This document shows, one piece after another, positions 25,157-33,946 of a DNA stretch of 64,000 bases. Position 1 is the stretch's first letter; each line of letters opens with the position of its first letter. The DNA is from Nocardia acididurans. GTDB taxonomy: Bacteria; Actinomycetota; Actinomycetes; Mycobacteriales; Mycobacteriaceae. The position numbers and the translations under genes were made by a program. Below the pieces are notes generated by a model. The model did not search any database, was not told the origin of the DNA, and saw nothing but the letters and a program-made list of their open reading frames with translations. Location of the stretch: contig NZ_JAERRJ010000008.1 in the NCBI RefSeq assembly GCF_016741815.1, forward strand, positions 310,001-374,000, read 5' to 3'.

Positions 25157-26350
25157 CTACGCCGGCGGTTGCTGCCACTGCTGGTTCGGCGGCGGGTTGG
25201 TGTGGAAGTTCTGCTGCTGCGGCTCCGGATGCGGGCGCGGCGGCATACCGGCCGGTTCGACCGGGATGCGGGCATCGGCCTCGGCCGCGCGGACGGCACG
25301 TTCCGCGGCCGGGTCGGTGGCCGTGTCGAACCAGCCCGCGACCTCGTCGGAGTCGTCCTCGGGGCGTTCGGCGGACTCACCGTCGGGGGTGGGTTCGTAG
25401 CGGAAGACGCCGTCCGCGCCCTGGTCGGCGAAGTTGCGGGCGAAACCCTCCAGGGCCTTGCCGAAATCGCTGGGGACGAGCCACACCTTGTTGGCGTCGC
25501 CCCGCGCGACCATCGGCAGGGTCTGCATGTATTGGTAGGCAAGCAGTTCCGGGGTGGGCTTGCCGTTCTTGATTGCGGCGAAGACCTTTTCGATGGCCTT
25601 GGCCTGGCCCTGCGCCTGCAGGTAGGCGGCGGCCCGCTCGCCCTGGGCGCGCAGGATGCGGGATTGGCGTTCACCTTCCGCACCGAGGATGGCCGACTGC
25701 TTCGCGCCCTCGGCGGCCAGGATCTGCGCTTGCTTCTGACCTTCGGCGGTCTTGATGGAGGCCTCGCGCTGGCCCTCGGCGGTGAGGATCATGGCGCGCT
25801 TCTCCCGATCGGCCTTCATCTGCTTCTCCATCGACTCCTGGATCGACGGCGGCGGATCGATGGCCTTCAGTTCGACGCGCGAGACCCGCAGACCCCAGCG
25901 GCCGGTGGCCTCGTCGAGGACGCCACGCAGCTGACTGTTGATGGCGTCGCGGGAGGTGAGCGTCTCCTCCAGGGTCATGCCGCCGACCACGTTGCGCAGC
26001 GTGGTGATCGTCAACTGCTCCACGGCCGCAATGTAATTGCTGATCTCGTAGACCGCGGCCTGCGGACTGGTGACCTGGAAGTAGACCACCGAGTCGATCT
26101 GTACGGTCAGGTTGTCCTGGGTGATCACCGGCTGCGGCGGGAACGACACCACCCGCTCGCGCAGATCCACTTTGGCGCGTACCCGGTCGGCGAAGGGCAC
26201 CAGGAAGGTCAGCTGCCCGGAGACCGTGCGCGAATAGCGGCCCAGCCGTTCGATGACCGCGGCCTCGGCCTGCGGCACCAGGGCCACCGACTTGAGCACC
26301 ACCACCACGACCAGCAGGATCAGGACGACGGCAACGATGAGTAGGGCCAT
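25157..26350 (-). CDS. SPFH/stomatin-like membrane protein
   Basis: 397 residues. One N-terminal membrane helix (MALLIVAVVLILLVVVVVLK), an SPFH/band-7 domain (about 25-200: VIERLGRYSRTVSGQLTFLVPFADRV), a coiled-coil rich in E, G, Q and A with repeated AEGQ/AEGER units (about 195-265), and a Pro/Gln-rich tail. Such proteins oligomerise into membrane microdomain scaffolds, often with an NfeD partner. The start ATG shares one base with the stop of the NfeD gene just upstream, confirming the pair as one unit. Matches Rv1488 of M. tuberculosis in context. Confidence 0.88.
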   Translation of the reverse strand: MALLIVAVVLILLVVVVVLKSVALVPQAEAAVIERLGRYSRTVSGQLTFLVPFADRVRAKVDLRERVVSFPPQPVITQDNLTVQIDSVVYFQVTSPQAAVYEISNYIAAVEQLTITTLRNVVGGMTLEETLTSRDAINSQLRGVLDEATGRWGLRVSRVELKAIDPPPSIQESMEKQMKADREKRAMILTAEGQREASIKTAEGQKQAQILAAEGAKQSAILGAEGERQSRILRAQGERAAAYLQAQGQAKAIEKVFAAIKNGKPTPELLAYQYMQTLPMVARGDANKVWLVPSDFGKALEGFARNFADQGADGVFRYEPTPDGESAERPEDDSDEVAGWFDTATDPAAERAVRAAEADARIPVEPAGMPPRPHPEPQQQNFHTNPPPNQQWQQPPA

Positions 26351-26781
26351 CAGGGTCCTTTCCATACGACGGCGGTCGCACCGTCGATCTTCATGATGTA
26401 GACGGTCGCGCCGACCTCGTAGGCTTCGGCGGGGTCGAACGACCGTGCGCTCCACACCTCGCCGTCCAGCTTCACCCGGCCCCCGTGCCCGTCGACCGCC
26501 TCGAGCACGTGCGCCGTCTTACCCGGCAGCGCGGCCGCATTGGTTTGATGCGGCGGCGGAGTCGCGAAGCGGCGCAACAGGAATGGGCGAACCCCCAGCA
26601 TCAGCACCAGTGCGCTGATACCGAAGACGATCGCGTCGACCCACAGCGGCGGATCGAACACGCCGCTCACACCGGCGGTGGCGAGGGCGGCGGAGCCCAG
26701 CATGAGCAGGGTGAGATCACCCGTGAGCATCTCCGCTGCCGCGAGCAGAATCCCCGCGACCAGCCAAACTATTGCGGCCAC
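26350..26781 (-). CDS. NfeD-family membrane protein
   Basis: 143 residues. Three to four transmembrane segments (about 1-75) followed by a small OB-fold domain (LPGKTAHVLEAVDGHGGRVKLDGEVWSAR) typical of NfeD partners of stomatins. GTG start complementary to 26779-26781. First gene of the NfeD-SPFH pair. Position and orientation correspond to Rv1487 in M. tuberculosis. Confidence 0.85.
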   Translation of the reverse strand: MAAIVWLVAGILLAAAEMLTGDLTLLMLGSAALATAGVSGVFDPPLWVDAIVFGISALVLMLGVRPFLLRRFATPPPHQTNAAALPGKTAHVLEAVDGHGGRVKLDGEVWSARSFDPAEAYEVGATVYIMKIDGATAVVWKGP

Positions 26782-26933
26782 GTCCTCAACAGTAATCCTT
26801 CGTCGCCCCGGCTACCCCGAATCCGACCGCTCTCGCACCCCCGGCGCCGGTGTCGCGCGTTTCACGTGCCGTGGGCGGGGACGCGCCGTGCCGCGCCACC
26901 TCGTTTCGCCGCGCGGACGGTACCGTCGTCCCG

Positions 26934-27758
26934 GTGAGGCGTGACATGTACGGCGGTGACATCTATTCCGGGCACTCCAGGAAGCAGAAACGCGAAGTTC
27001 CCCGCGTCGTCGCCGAACGTGACCTCGTCGCCGAGGACGCGGCGACCGGATTCTGCGGCGCCGTAGTCGGATTCGACCGCAGCTACGACGGCGACTTCGT
27101 GAAACTCGAGGACGGCGCGGGACGGGTGCGCCTGTTCGCCCTGCGCGAGGCCGCGTTCCTCATCGACGGCCAACCCGTGACACTGGTCAAGCCGACCGCC
27201 TCCGCGCCCAGCCGGCCGACCCGCTCGGCCTCGGGTTCCACCCGTGTCGAGGGCCTGCGCGCGCAGGTCGCCAAGGCCAGCCGCATCTGGGTCGAGGGCA
27301 TTCACGACGCGGCACTCGTCGAACGCGTCTGGGGCCACGACCTGCGCGTCGAAGGCGTGGTCGTCGAACAGCTCGAGGGTCTCGATCACCTCGCCGCCCG
27401 GCTCACCGAATTCCGGCCCGGTCCGGGCCGCAAGGTCGGCGTGCTCGTCGACCACCTCGTGACCGGCTCCAAGGAAACCACGCTCACCACCGGCCTCGGC
27501 CCGCACGTCATGGTCACCGGCCACCCCTACATCGATGTCTGGCAGGCGGTTCGCCCTGCGGCCCTTGGCATTCCGGCCTGGCCCGAGGTGCCGCGCGGCG
27601 AGGACTGGAAAACCGGCATCTGCCGCCGCCTCGGCTGGGGCACGCCCCAGGACGGCTGGCGGCGCGTCTACAACGCCGTGAACTCCTTCCGCGACCTGGA
27701 GAGCCCCCTCATCGGCGCCGTCGAACAGCTGATCGACTTTGTCACCGACCCGCAGTAG
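26934..27758 (+). CDS. DUF3097-family protein
   Basis: 274 residues starting at the GTG at 26934 (MRRDMYGGDIYSGHSRK); an ATG at 26946 would remove four residues. The body has RVEGLRAQVAKASRIWVEGIHDAALVERVWG, resembling a Toprim-like nucleotide-metal fold, and KVGVLVDHLVTGSKET. These features are typical of the DUF3097 family conserved across actinobacteria, whose function is unknown to me. Divergent from the NfeD gene with about 150 bases between them; followed by a conserved hypothetical after 22 bases. Confidence 0.75.
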   Translation: MRRDMYGGDIYSGHSRKQKREVPRVVAERDLVAEDAATGFCGAVVGFDRSYDGDFVKLEDGAGRVRLFALREAAFLIDGQPVTLVKPTASAPSRPTRSASGSTRVEGLRAQVAKASRIWVEGIHDAALVERVWGHDLRVEGVVVEQLEGLDHLAARLTEFRPGPGRKVGVLVDHLVTGSKETTLTTGLGPHVMVTGHPYIDVWQAVRPAALGIPAWPEVPRGEDWKTGICRRLGWGTPQDGWRRVYNAVNSFRDLESPLIGAVEQLIDFVTDPQ

Positions 27759-27780
27759 CCAGCCAGTTATCCTTGTATTC

Positions 27781-28590
27781 ATGAGTTCCCCCAGCGCCTC
27801 TCTCACGGTTTGGGCCGGAGCCTGGCTGGCCGGCCGCAGCGCGCCCGACGACGTGCTGGACGCGCTGCGCGCCTGGGCGCCCAGCCAGTCCGTCGCCGCC
27901 GGAGATCCGGTCACCGGCGGCCACACCGGCTTGCCCTGGGCCGCGGACGACGACTCCGAACACCTGCCCGGCGCGGGAATCATGGTGCTGCTCAAACTGA
28001 TTCGCGAGGCGACCGGTACGCCGGGCGCGCAGGTCCGACTGGTGCTGCCGGTGCCGGGTGATGTGCGCGGGCTGCCCATCGGTACCGAATTCGCCTCCGC
28101 CGCAACAGAAGCCGGGGAGGGGCTGCTCATCGGCACGCCGGGCGGCGACGGCACCGGGCTGGTACCGCACTGGGCCGATGACGACACCCTGCAGTGGCGG
28201 GTCTACGCGACCCCGATTCCGCTGAGCGCCGAACCCGATATGCCGCTCGGGGAAGCGGAGTTCACCATGCGCGAGGCGGTGCGCGATGCCGCCGACGCGC
28301 TGCAGCGGTTGCACACCACCCAGCTCGACGCCAACGGCCCGAGCCCGCGCGACCTCATCGAGGACGAACTGGAGGCCAACTCCAAACACACCTACCCGGA
28401 TTCGATGCCGCTGCGCGCCCGGCGCATCCTCGACACCGCCGATCAGGTCGCGGCCATCCTGACCGTCGCCGAACGCACCCCGGCCTCGGCCCCGACCTCG
28501 GCGTCCTCCCTCGCGACCCGCGATTCCCTGCTGCGCCCGCTCTGGAATGCGATCCGGGCCGCGCGCCTGGCGGCGGTCCACGCTCGCTGA
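27781..28590 (+). CDS. Conserved hypothetical protein
   Basis: 269 residues, soluble, acidic. It starts MSSPSASLTVWAGAWLAGRS and contains GHTGLPWAADDDSEHLPGAG and a C-terminal helical region (LPLRA-type RRILDTADQVAAILTVA). No catalytic motif is recognised. Its place and orientation relative to NfeD/SPFH and hemH match Rv1486c of M. tuberculosis as remembered; that correspondence is inferred from position. Closely follows the DUF3097 gene, so the two may be co-transcribed. Confidence 0.68.
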   Translation: MSSPSASLTVWAGAWLAGRSAPDDVLDALRAWAPSQSVAAGDPVTGGHTGLPWAADDDSEHLPGAGIMVLLKLIREATGTPGAQVRLVLPVPGDVRGLPIGTEFASAATEAGEGLLIGTPGGDGTGLVPHWADDDTLQWRVYATPIPLSAEPDMPLGEAEFTMREAVRDAADALQRLHTTQLDANGPSPRDLIEDELEANSKHTYPDSMPLRARRILDTADQVAAILTVAERTPASAPTSASSLATRDSLLRPLWNAIRAARLAAVHAR

Positions 28591-28644
28591 GCGGTTCCGC
28601 GCCGAATTCCGAAGTACACCCGCACCGGTGGCGCCACGCGGGGA

Positions 28645-28692
28645 CCTGCCCCGCTGCCGCTCGGCCAGCCTGCCCCGCTGCCGCTCGACCGG
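28645..28692. repeat. Two-copy 24-bp tandem repeat
   Basis: CCTGCCCCGCTGCCGCTCGG at 28645 recurs from 28669 with a change to CTCGACC, giving period 24 over 48 bases. It sits in the 206-base gap before a TetR gene. No function assigned. Confidence 0.6.
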
Positions 28693-28750
28693 CCGGCCGC
28701 GCTGTGCGAGCGCGATCATCATGGCGTGGCGCGCTCCCCGCTGCTATAAC

Positions 28751-28779
28751 TTGAGTGACCGCTTAATTAATTAATAACT
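28751..28779 (+). promoter_or_regulatory. AT-rich promoter/operator before a TetR gene
   Basis: TTGAGT (28751-28756) and ATAACT (28774-28779) are spaced 17 bases and flank TTAATTAATTAA (28763-28774), a perfect palindrome and a striking AT island in this GC-rich DNA. It also forms GAGT...ACTC dyad ends. It fits a sigma-A promoter overlapped by the operator of the TetR protein that starts at 28797. Confidence 0.5.
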
Positions 28780-28796
28780 CCAGCGAGGTGGTACGC

Positions 28797-29408
28797 ATGC
28801 GCAAGGTCGATCCGGAGCTGCACGCGGCCAAGCGGGAGGCGATCCTCGACGCGGCCGCGGATCTGTTCGGCCGCAACGGCTACGACGCCACCCGCACCGC
28901 CGACATCTGCCGGGCGGCCGGGATGAGCACGGGCAATATGTTCCACTACTTCCCCACCAAGCGCGCCGTGCTGCTGGCGGTCGCCGAACGCGACGGGCAG
29001 CGCACGGCCGCGGCCCTGGCGGGCATCGCCGAGGCCACCGACATCCGCGCCGCCCTACTCGACACGCTCGAGGCGGTCTGCCACATCGCGGCGGATCGGA
29101 CGGCCGCCGGGCTCCAGCTCGAGATCTCCGCCGAGGCACAGCGCGATCCGGAACTGGCCGAGCTGTTCCGCACCGGGGACCGCGGCCTGCGCGCGGCGTT
29201 CGAAACCGCCCTCGCCGCCGGAATCGGCAGTGGCGCCTTCGATTCCGCCCTCGACCCCGCCCGCACGGCCACCTGGCTGGCCGCCCTGGTCGACGGCGTC
29301 TTCGCCCGTGTCGCAGCCGATCCCGAGTTCGACCCCGTCCGCGAGACACCCACCCTGCATCACCTGGCCGCCGCACTGCTGCCCCGCCCCGGGACTGTCG
29401 GCATCTAG
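28797..29408 (+). CDS. TetR/AcrR-family transcriptional regulator
   Basis: 203 residues. HTH at about 10-55 (AAKREAILDAAADLFGRNGY, TADICRAAGMSTGNMFHYFPTKRAVLL), followed by a helical ligand domain. Start at the ATG at 28797 with GAGGTGG just upstream; a GTG at 28788 lies inside that ribosome site. Next gene downstream is an alpha/beta hydrolase on the same strand (81-base gap), its likely target together with its own promoter. Confidence 0.85.
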   Translation: MRKVDPELHAAKREAILDAAADLFGRNGYDATRTADICRAAGMSTGNMFHYFPTKRAVLLAVAERDGQRTAAALAGIAEATDIRAALLDTLEAVCHIAADRTAAGLQLEISAEAQRDPELAELFRTGDRGLRAAFETALAAGIGSGAFDSALDPARTATWLAALVDGVFARVAADPEFDPVRETPTLHHLAAALLPRPGTVGI

Positions 29409-29489
29409 CCGACCAGGCACCGCATCGCCGCGCAACATCCACCCTGCACGGCCGGTATCCGATATCACCGTCGGAGAAAGGCGCCCCCC

Positions 29490-30530
29490 ATGAGCGCGCT
29501 GACACGAATCCTTCACCGCCGCCGGATACGCCGGCTGCTCGCGGCACTGACCGTGGTCCTGGTGACGGCCTGCGCCGCCGTCGCGTGGGTGATTTATCAG
29601 AACACCTATGCGCTCCGGGAAGAACGGGTCACGATCACCGGCGGCGTGCAACCGCTGCAGGGTGTGCTCGCCTGGCCGAAACACCGGGACGGACCGACCG
29701 GGCTGGTGGTCTTCGTGCACGGCGACGGCCCCGTCGACGCCACCCACGACACCTTCTACCGCCCGATCTGGGAGGCGTTCGCTCGCGCCGGATACGCCTC
29801 GCTGTCCTGGGACAAGCCCGGAATCCATGGCGCACCGGGTGATTGGCTAGAGCAGAGCATGCACGATCGCGCCGAGGAGACCATCGCGGCGATCGCGTGG
29901 GCGAAGCGGCAACCCGGCATCGACCCCGGGCGCATCGGACTGTGGGGCGCCAGCCAGGCCGGCTGGGTCATGCCCGAGGTGGCCGTCCGGCTGCCGGAGC
30001 TGCGTTTCGTCATCGCCGTCGCACCGGCCGTCAACTGGCTGCGGCAGGGCCGCTACAACCTGCTCGCCGAACTCGGCGCGGACGCCGATCCGACGGTGGT
30101 GCGGGCCGAATTGGCCCGGCGGAACGAGACTCTCGCATTGCTCGAGGCGGGCGCGCCGTTCGAGCGCTACCGGGATTCCGTCGCGGATGCCGGCGAGATG
30201 ACCCCGGATCGCTGGCGGTTCATCCTGAAGAACTACACCGCCGACGCGAGCGCCCAGCTCGCGATGCTGCGAGTACCGGTGCTGCTCATCCTCGGCGGGC
30301 ACGATCGCCATGTGGACGTGGCCGAGACCGAGGCCGAGTACCGGCGACTGCTGCCCGCGCCGCAACGCCTCGAAGTCCGCCATTACCCCGACGCCACGCA
30401 CGCGATGGTCCGGCACTCCATCGAAAGATCCTCGGCCCGCACCTTTCTGGTGGCGGTGACCGCCCCGCGCTCCCTGTTCGCGACCGGATTTCTCGACGAT
30501 CAGCGTGCCTATCTGACCCGCCTCCCCTGA
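29490..30530 (+). CDS. Membrane-anchored alpha/beta hydrolase
   Basis: 346 residues. N-terminal membrane anchor or uncleaved signal (about 15-40, RLLAALTVVLVTACAAVAWVIY). Hydrolase fold: VVFVHGDGPVDATHDTFY, nucleophile elbow GLWGASQAGW with Ser at the centre, LLILGGHDRHVD carrying the acid, and DATHAMVRHS with the His. Probably an extracytoplasmic esterase, peptidase or lipase; the substrate is unknown. Ribosome site GGAGAAAGG before the ATG. Preceded by a TetR gene. Confidence 0.8.
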   Translation: MSALTRILHRRRIRRLLAALTVVLVTACAAVAWVIYQNTYALREERVTITGGVQPLQGVLAWPKHRDGPTGLVVFVHGDGPVDATHDTFYRPIWEAFARAGYASLSWDKPGIHGAPGDWLEQSMHDRAEETIAAIAWAKRQPGIDPGRIGLWGASQAGWVMPEVAVRLPELRFVIAVAPAVNWLRQGRYNLLAELGADADPTVVRAELARRNETLALLEAGAPFERYRDSVADAGEMTPDRWRFILKNYTADASAQLAMLRVPVLLILGGHDRHVDVAETEAEYRRLLPAPQRLEVRHYPDATHAMVRHSIERSSARTFLVAVTAPRSLFATGFLDDQRAYLTRLP

Positions 30531-30595
30531 CCGGTTCGGTCGCGGTGTCCGATTTGTTCAAGACCGCGAACGGCCCTCGCCGTACGGTTCCGGAT

Positions 30596-30988
30596 ATGAC
30601 TGTTGAACTGGATGTGATCGGAATCGTCGTCTCGGATATGGCCGCCTCCGTCGCCTTCTACCGGCGAATCGGACTCGAATTCGAGGAGGGGGCCGAGACC
30701 CAGCCGCATACCGAAGCGCGGCTCGGCGGGGGCATGCGGCTCGCCTTGGACAGTGAGGAGACCATTCGATCGTTCCATCCGGACTTCGCGGTGACGCCCG
30801 GAGCCGGACGGATCGGATTGGCCTGCCGCTGCGAGCACCCCGCCGCCGTCGACGCGAAGTTCGAGGAACTCGTGGCCGCCGGTTACCACGGTGAACTGAA
30901 GCCCTTCGACGCCTTCTGGGGCCAGCGGTACGCGACCGTGCACGACCCGGACGGGAACGGCGTCGATCTGTACGCGCCGCTCGGCTAG
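30596..30988 (+). CDS. VOC-superfamily (glyoxalase/bleomycin-resistance-like) protein
   Basis: 130 residues. Two beta-alpha-beta-beta-beta modules: LDVIGIVVSDMAASVAFYRRIGLEF opens the first, and VHDPDGNGVDLYAPLG closes the second with the usual metal-site Glu replaced by Asp. Family members bind or transform small molecules, sometimes antibiotics. The ATG at 30596 is used; a longer frame is a shadow of the hydrolase gene. Convergent with the AraC gene, one base between the stops. Confidence 0.8.
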   Translation: MTVELDVIGIVVSDMAASVAFYRRIGLEFEEGAETQPHTEARLGGGMRLALDSEETIRSFHPDFAVTPGAGRIGLACRCEHPAAVDAKFEELVAAGYHGELKPFDAFWGQRYATVHDPDGNGVDLYAPLG

Positions 30989-30989
30989 C

Positions 30990-31700
30990 TCAGCCGCGCA
31001 GCAGCTGGGTCAGGGACAGGTCGGCGAATTCGCGGACCTCCCTGGACAGATGGGCCTGATCGGCGTAGCCGACGCGCGCGGCCGTGTCCGCGAGGGGGAC
31101 GCCCGCGCGGGCCAGGGCCAGGGCGCGCTGCATGCGCAGGATGCGCGAGAGGGTCTTCGGCCCATAGCCGAAGGCGGCCAGGGATAGTCGGTGCAGGCGG
31201 CGCGGGCCCACCTCGAGTGTGTCCGCGATGGCGGCGACCGATGTCCCGGAACGCAGTGCGGTCACGAGGTGGGCCAGCAGCGGATCGGCGGGATCGGCGC
31301 TCGCGGCCCGCCACAGGGCGATGGCCTCCAGACCCACGGCGGGAGTCGCGACCTGCGTCAGGATCTCGGCGGCGTGCCGTACGGCGGCGGGTGACCACAC
31401 ATCGGCGAGTGCCACGCGGGTGTCACGTAACTCGTGTGCCGGAATGCCGAGTAGAGCGGGTGCCGCGCCCGGGGTGAAGCGGATGCCCGCGATCCGGCTG
31501 GATGATCCGGCCGTCGGATGATGCGCGCGGGTATCGGGGCCCGCGATCGACAACCGGCCGTCGATCCACAGCAGGTCCATGCAGCCGTCTGGCAGCACCG
31601 GGGTGACGGTGTCGACCGCGCCGTCCCGGGCCCACACCACGGCACCGGCCAGACGGGACGGGCGCTCTCGATAGCCTTGCGGCGGATGGATATCGGGCAT
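30990..31700 (-). CDS. AraC-family transcriptional regulator
   Basis: 236 residues starting MPDIHPPQGYRERPSRLAG at the ATG complementary to 31698-31700. N-terminal sensor domain of the DUF6597/MmsR type (VTPVLPDGCMDLLWIDGRLSIAGPD); C-terminal double HTH (about 145-236: SRILRMQRALALARAGVPLADTAARVGYADQAHLSREVREF). The target is not evident; candidates are its own promoter or the VOC and hydrolase genes. Confidence 0.83.
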   Translation of the reverse strand: MPDIHPPQGYRERPSRLAGAVVWARDGAVDTVTPVLPDGCMDLLWIDGRLSIAGPDTRAHHPTAGSSSRIAGIRFTPGAAPALLGIPAHELRDTRVALADVWSPAAVRHAAEILTQVATPAVGLEAIALWRAASADPADPLLAHLVTALRSGTSVAAIADTLEVGPRRLHRLSLAAFGYGPKTLSRILRMQRALALARAGVPLADTAARVGYADQAHLSREVREFADLSLTQLLRG

Positions 31701-31825
31701 ATGCGCAGGATTCGGGTACTCGTGGCCCGCAAAGGCAGCCCTGTTCGGCACCTCGTGCGTGAACGCATCGCGTGCAACGTTGCATTCACTGCAATCTTGC
31801 ACACTCTGCCCTCGTGGCGGCATGC

Positions 31826-32320
31826 TCACGCGACCTTGCGAACCACGTATTCCGGCTTACCCGGCTTCCAGATGACGACCTCCATGACGCCGTCGATGAT
31901 CTCCACCGCCGACGCGCTGGTGATATCGGCGCCGTAGAAGGGCGAGAACTTCCGGCCGCGCAGATCGAAACCGGTCTCGGCGAAGAGCGCCTCGGCGAAC
32001 CGCTGATGCAGCGCCTCGTCCTGAATATCGCGCACCTGCCCGAACAGTTTGGCATCGCCGTCACCGACCTGGGTGTCGACCGTGGCGGTGTGCAGGCAGA
32101 AGCGCGGATCGCGGGCGAGGTCCTTGAACTTGGTGGTGTCGGGCATCCCGGCCACCCACAGTCCGCCCTCGAAGATGCGCGGTTCCATGGGGCTGATGCG
32201 AGGTGAGCCGTCGGCGCGGACGGTGGCCAGCATGCACAGGTTGCCGGCGGCGGCGTGACGGCGTTCGAAGATCTTGGAGATACGCGGTGCGGATTCGGTG
32301 AACTCGTTCCAAGACGTCAT
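31826..32320 (-). CDS. Pyridoxamine-phosphate-oxidase-family (split-barrel) protein
   Basis: 164 residues: FERRHAAAGNLCMLATVRADGSPRISPMEPRIF then LARDPRFCLHTATVDTQVGDGDAKLFG, the standard PNPOx-like fold that binds FMN or F420. Start at the ATG complementary to 32318-32320 (MTSWNEFTESAPR). Stands alone; 125 bases separate it from the AraC start. Confidence 0.78.
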   Translation of the reverse strand: MTSWNEFTESAPRISKIFERRHAAAGNLCMLATVRADGSPRISPMEPRIFEGGLWVAGMPDTTKFKDLARDPRFCLHTATVDTQVGDGDAKLFGQVRDIQDEALHQRFAEALFAETGFDLRGRKFSPFYGADITSASAVEIIDGVMEVVIWKPGKPEYVVRKVA

Positions 32321-32360
32321 GACTGCGACGGTACGCCTGGGCGGTGACACTGGTCGGCCG

Positions 32361-33839
32361 TCAGATCCGCGCGGCCGATTGGTCGAAGGCGAAGACGCCG
32401 TCCGGGTCGTAACGCCGGGCGACGCCGCGTAGTCGATCGGCGTTGACGCCGTAATAGGCGCTCGCCCAGTCGGCCAGATCCGGGTCGATGTAGTTCACAT
32501 AGCCGGTGTTGCCGACGAGTGCGCCGAGGCCGTCTCGGATCTCGGTGACCGTGCGCCGGGCCTCGGGAGTGGTCGCGCCCGCGTAGATCTGGGCCGTCGC
32601 GAGCGCGTCACGGTACGGAAAGGCCGTGTCGGTCACACCGATTCGAGTCACGGCTCCGCGCAGGCTGTCCAGCAGGACGTCCACGCCGTCGCGGCCGGTC
32701 AGCAGGTCGGTCAACCTCGCGGGTTCGGCCAGCGGGCTCCGCAGCACGCGCGCGGACGCGGTGAACGAGTCGCGGCCCAGGACGCCGCCGTCGGCGTTCC
32801 AGTTCGGGCGGCACTGCCGCACCGGGATATTCGTGCACCCGCCGAAATACAGCATCGCCTGCAGATACCCCATGGCGGCGGTGACGCGGGACGACGGCCG
32901 GGTGCCGGTGGCGGCGATCAGCTTGTCCAGCACCGGGTTCAGATCCGATTCACCGCCGACGAAGCAGCCGTTGATCCGGCAGCTCGGCGGGCTACCGGCG
33001 GAAATGCCCAGCGTGGACCAGAATTCATCGGGCGCCTCGGCGAGGAAGGTCTGCCACCCGCCCAGCACTTCGGTCACCGCGCCTGCCGGGAACTGCAGCT
33101 TGCACACCGTGAGATTCGGCATCGCGGTGGTCCGGAAGGTGAATGCGGTGACCACCCCGAAGTTTCCGCCCCCACCGCCGCGCAGCGCCCAATACAGGTC
33201 GGGTTCGGAGTCGGCGCTCGCGGTGCGTGCGGTGCCATCGGCGGTCACGATCTGTGCCGAAACCAGGGTGTCGCAGGTCAATCCGTACTTGCCGGTGAGC
33301 ACGCCGAGTCCGCCGCCGAGCGTGAGGCCCGCGATGCCGACCGTCGGGCACGATCCGGCGGGCAGGCATCGGCCCGCCTCGGCCAATCCCGCGTAGACGT
33401 CGATCAGGCGGGCTCCGGCACCGATGACGGCCGTCTCCGCCGAGTGCAAGGCAACGGTGTTCACCGCACTCATGTCGATGATCAAGCCCTGATCCGGCGT
33501 GGAGTACCCGGCGTAGCTGTGCCCGCCGCCGCGCGCCGCCACCGGAATGCGTGTCCGCGCGGCCAGTTCGACGCAGGCTTGCACATCGCGCAGGTCCGCA
33601 CAGCGTGCAATCGCCGCGGGTTGCCGGGTGTCGAACAGCGGGTTGAACGCCAGTTTCGCACTGCCGTAACCGGAGTCGGCGCTGGTGAACAACTCCCCCG
33701 TGAGCCGTGTGCGCAGGGCGTTCCAGTCGGTCTGCGGCACGGGCGTTTCCGGCTCCGAGTTCACCCGAGCCACCCCCACTACCGCGCCCGCCATTCCCAA
33801 TCCTGCCGCCGCCAGCAGGTTTCGCCGACTGATCGCCAT
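32361..33839 (-). CDS. Secreted FAD-linked oxidoreductase, berberine-bridge-enzyme type (Tat substrate)
   Basis: 492 residues. Twin-arginine signal MAISRRNLLAAAGLGMAGAV. FAD-binding PCMH domain (about 75-245) with RGGGHSYAGYS, where His takes the 8-alpha bond to FAD, and GSCPTVGIAGLTLGGG, where Cys can supply a second covalent bond. C-terminal BBE segment ends YYGVNADRLRGVARRYDPDG. Oxidises sugars, alcohols or alkaloid-like substrates outside the membrane. Start chosen at the Tat signal; the longer frame to 33884 adds 15 unlikely residues. Confidence 0.85.
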   Translation of the reverse strand: MAISRRNLLAAAGLGMAGAVVGVARVNSEPETPVPQTDWNALRTRLTGELFTSADSGYGSAKLAFNPLFDTRQPAAIARCADLRDVQACVELAARTRIPVAARGGGHSYAGYSTPDQGLIIDMSAVNTVALHSAETAVIGAGARLIDVYAGLAEAGRCLPAGSCPTVGIAGLTLGGGLGVLTGKYGLTCDTLVSAQIVTADGTARTASADSEPDLYWALRGGGGGNFGVVTAFTFRTTAMPNLTVCKLQFPAGAVTEVLGGWQTFLAEAPDEFWSTLGISAGSPPSCRINGCFVGGESDLNPVLDKLIAATGTRPSSRVTAAMGYLQAMLYFGGCTNIPVRQCRPNWNADGGVLGRDSFTASARVLRSPLAEPARLTDLLTGRDGVDVLLDSLRGAVTRIGVTDTAFPYRDALATAQIYAGATTPEARRTVTEIRDGLGALVGNTGYVNYIDPDLADWASAYYGVNADRLRGVARRYDPDGVFAFDQSAARI

Positions 33840-33946
33840 CGCGGCGTCCCTCCCCCGAGGACGCGCCGGGCACTCGCCCGGCACAACATGTCACCTCCAT
33901 GGTGACCATCACGGCACGCGGCCGCCAGGTCACCGGCGTGCGGATT

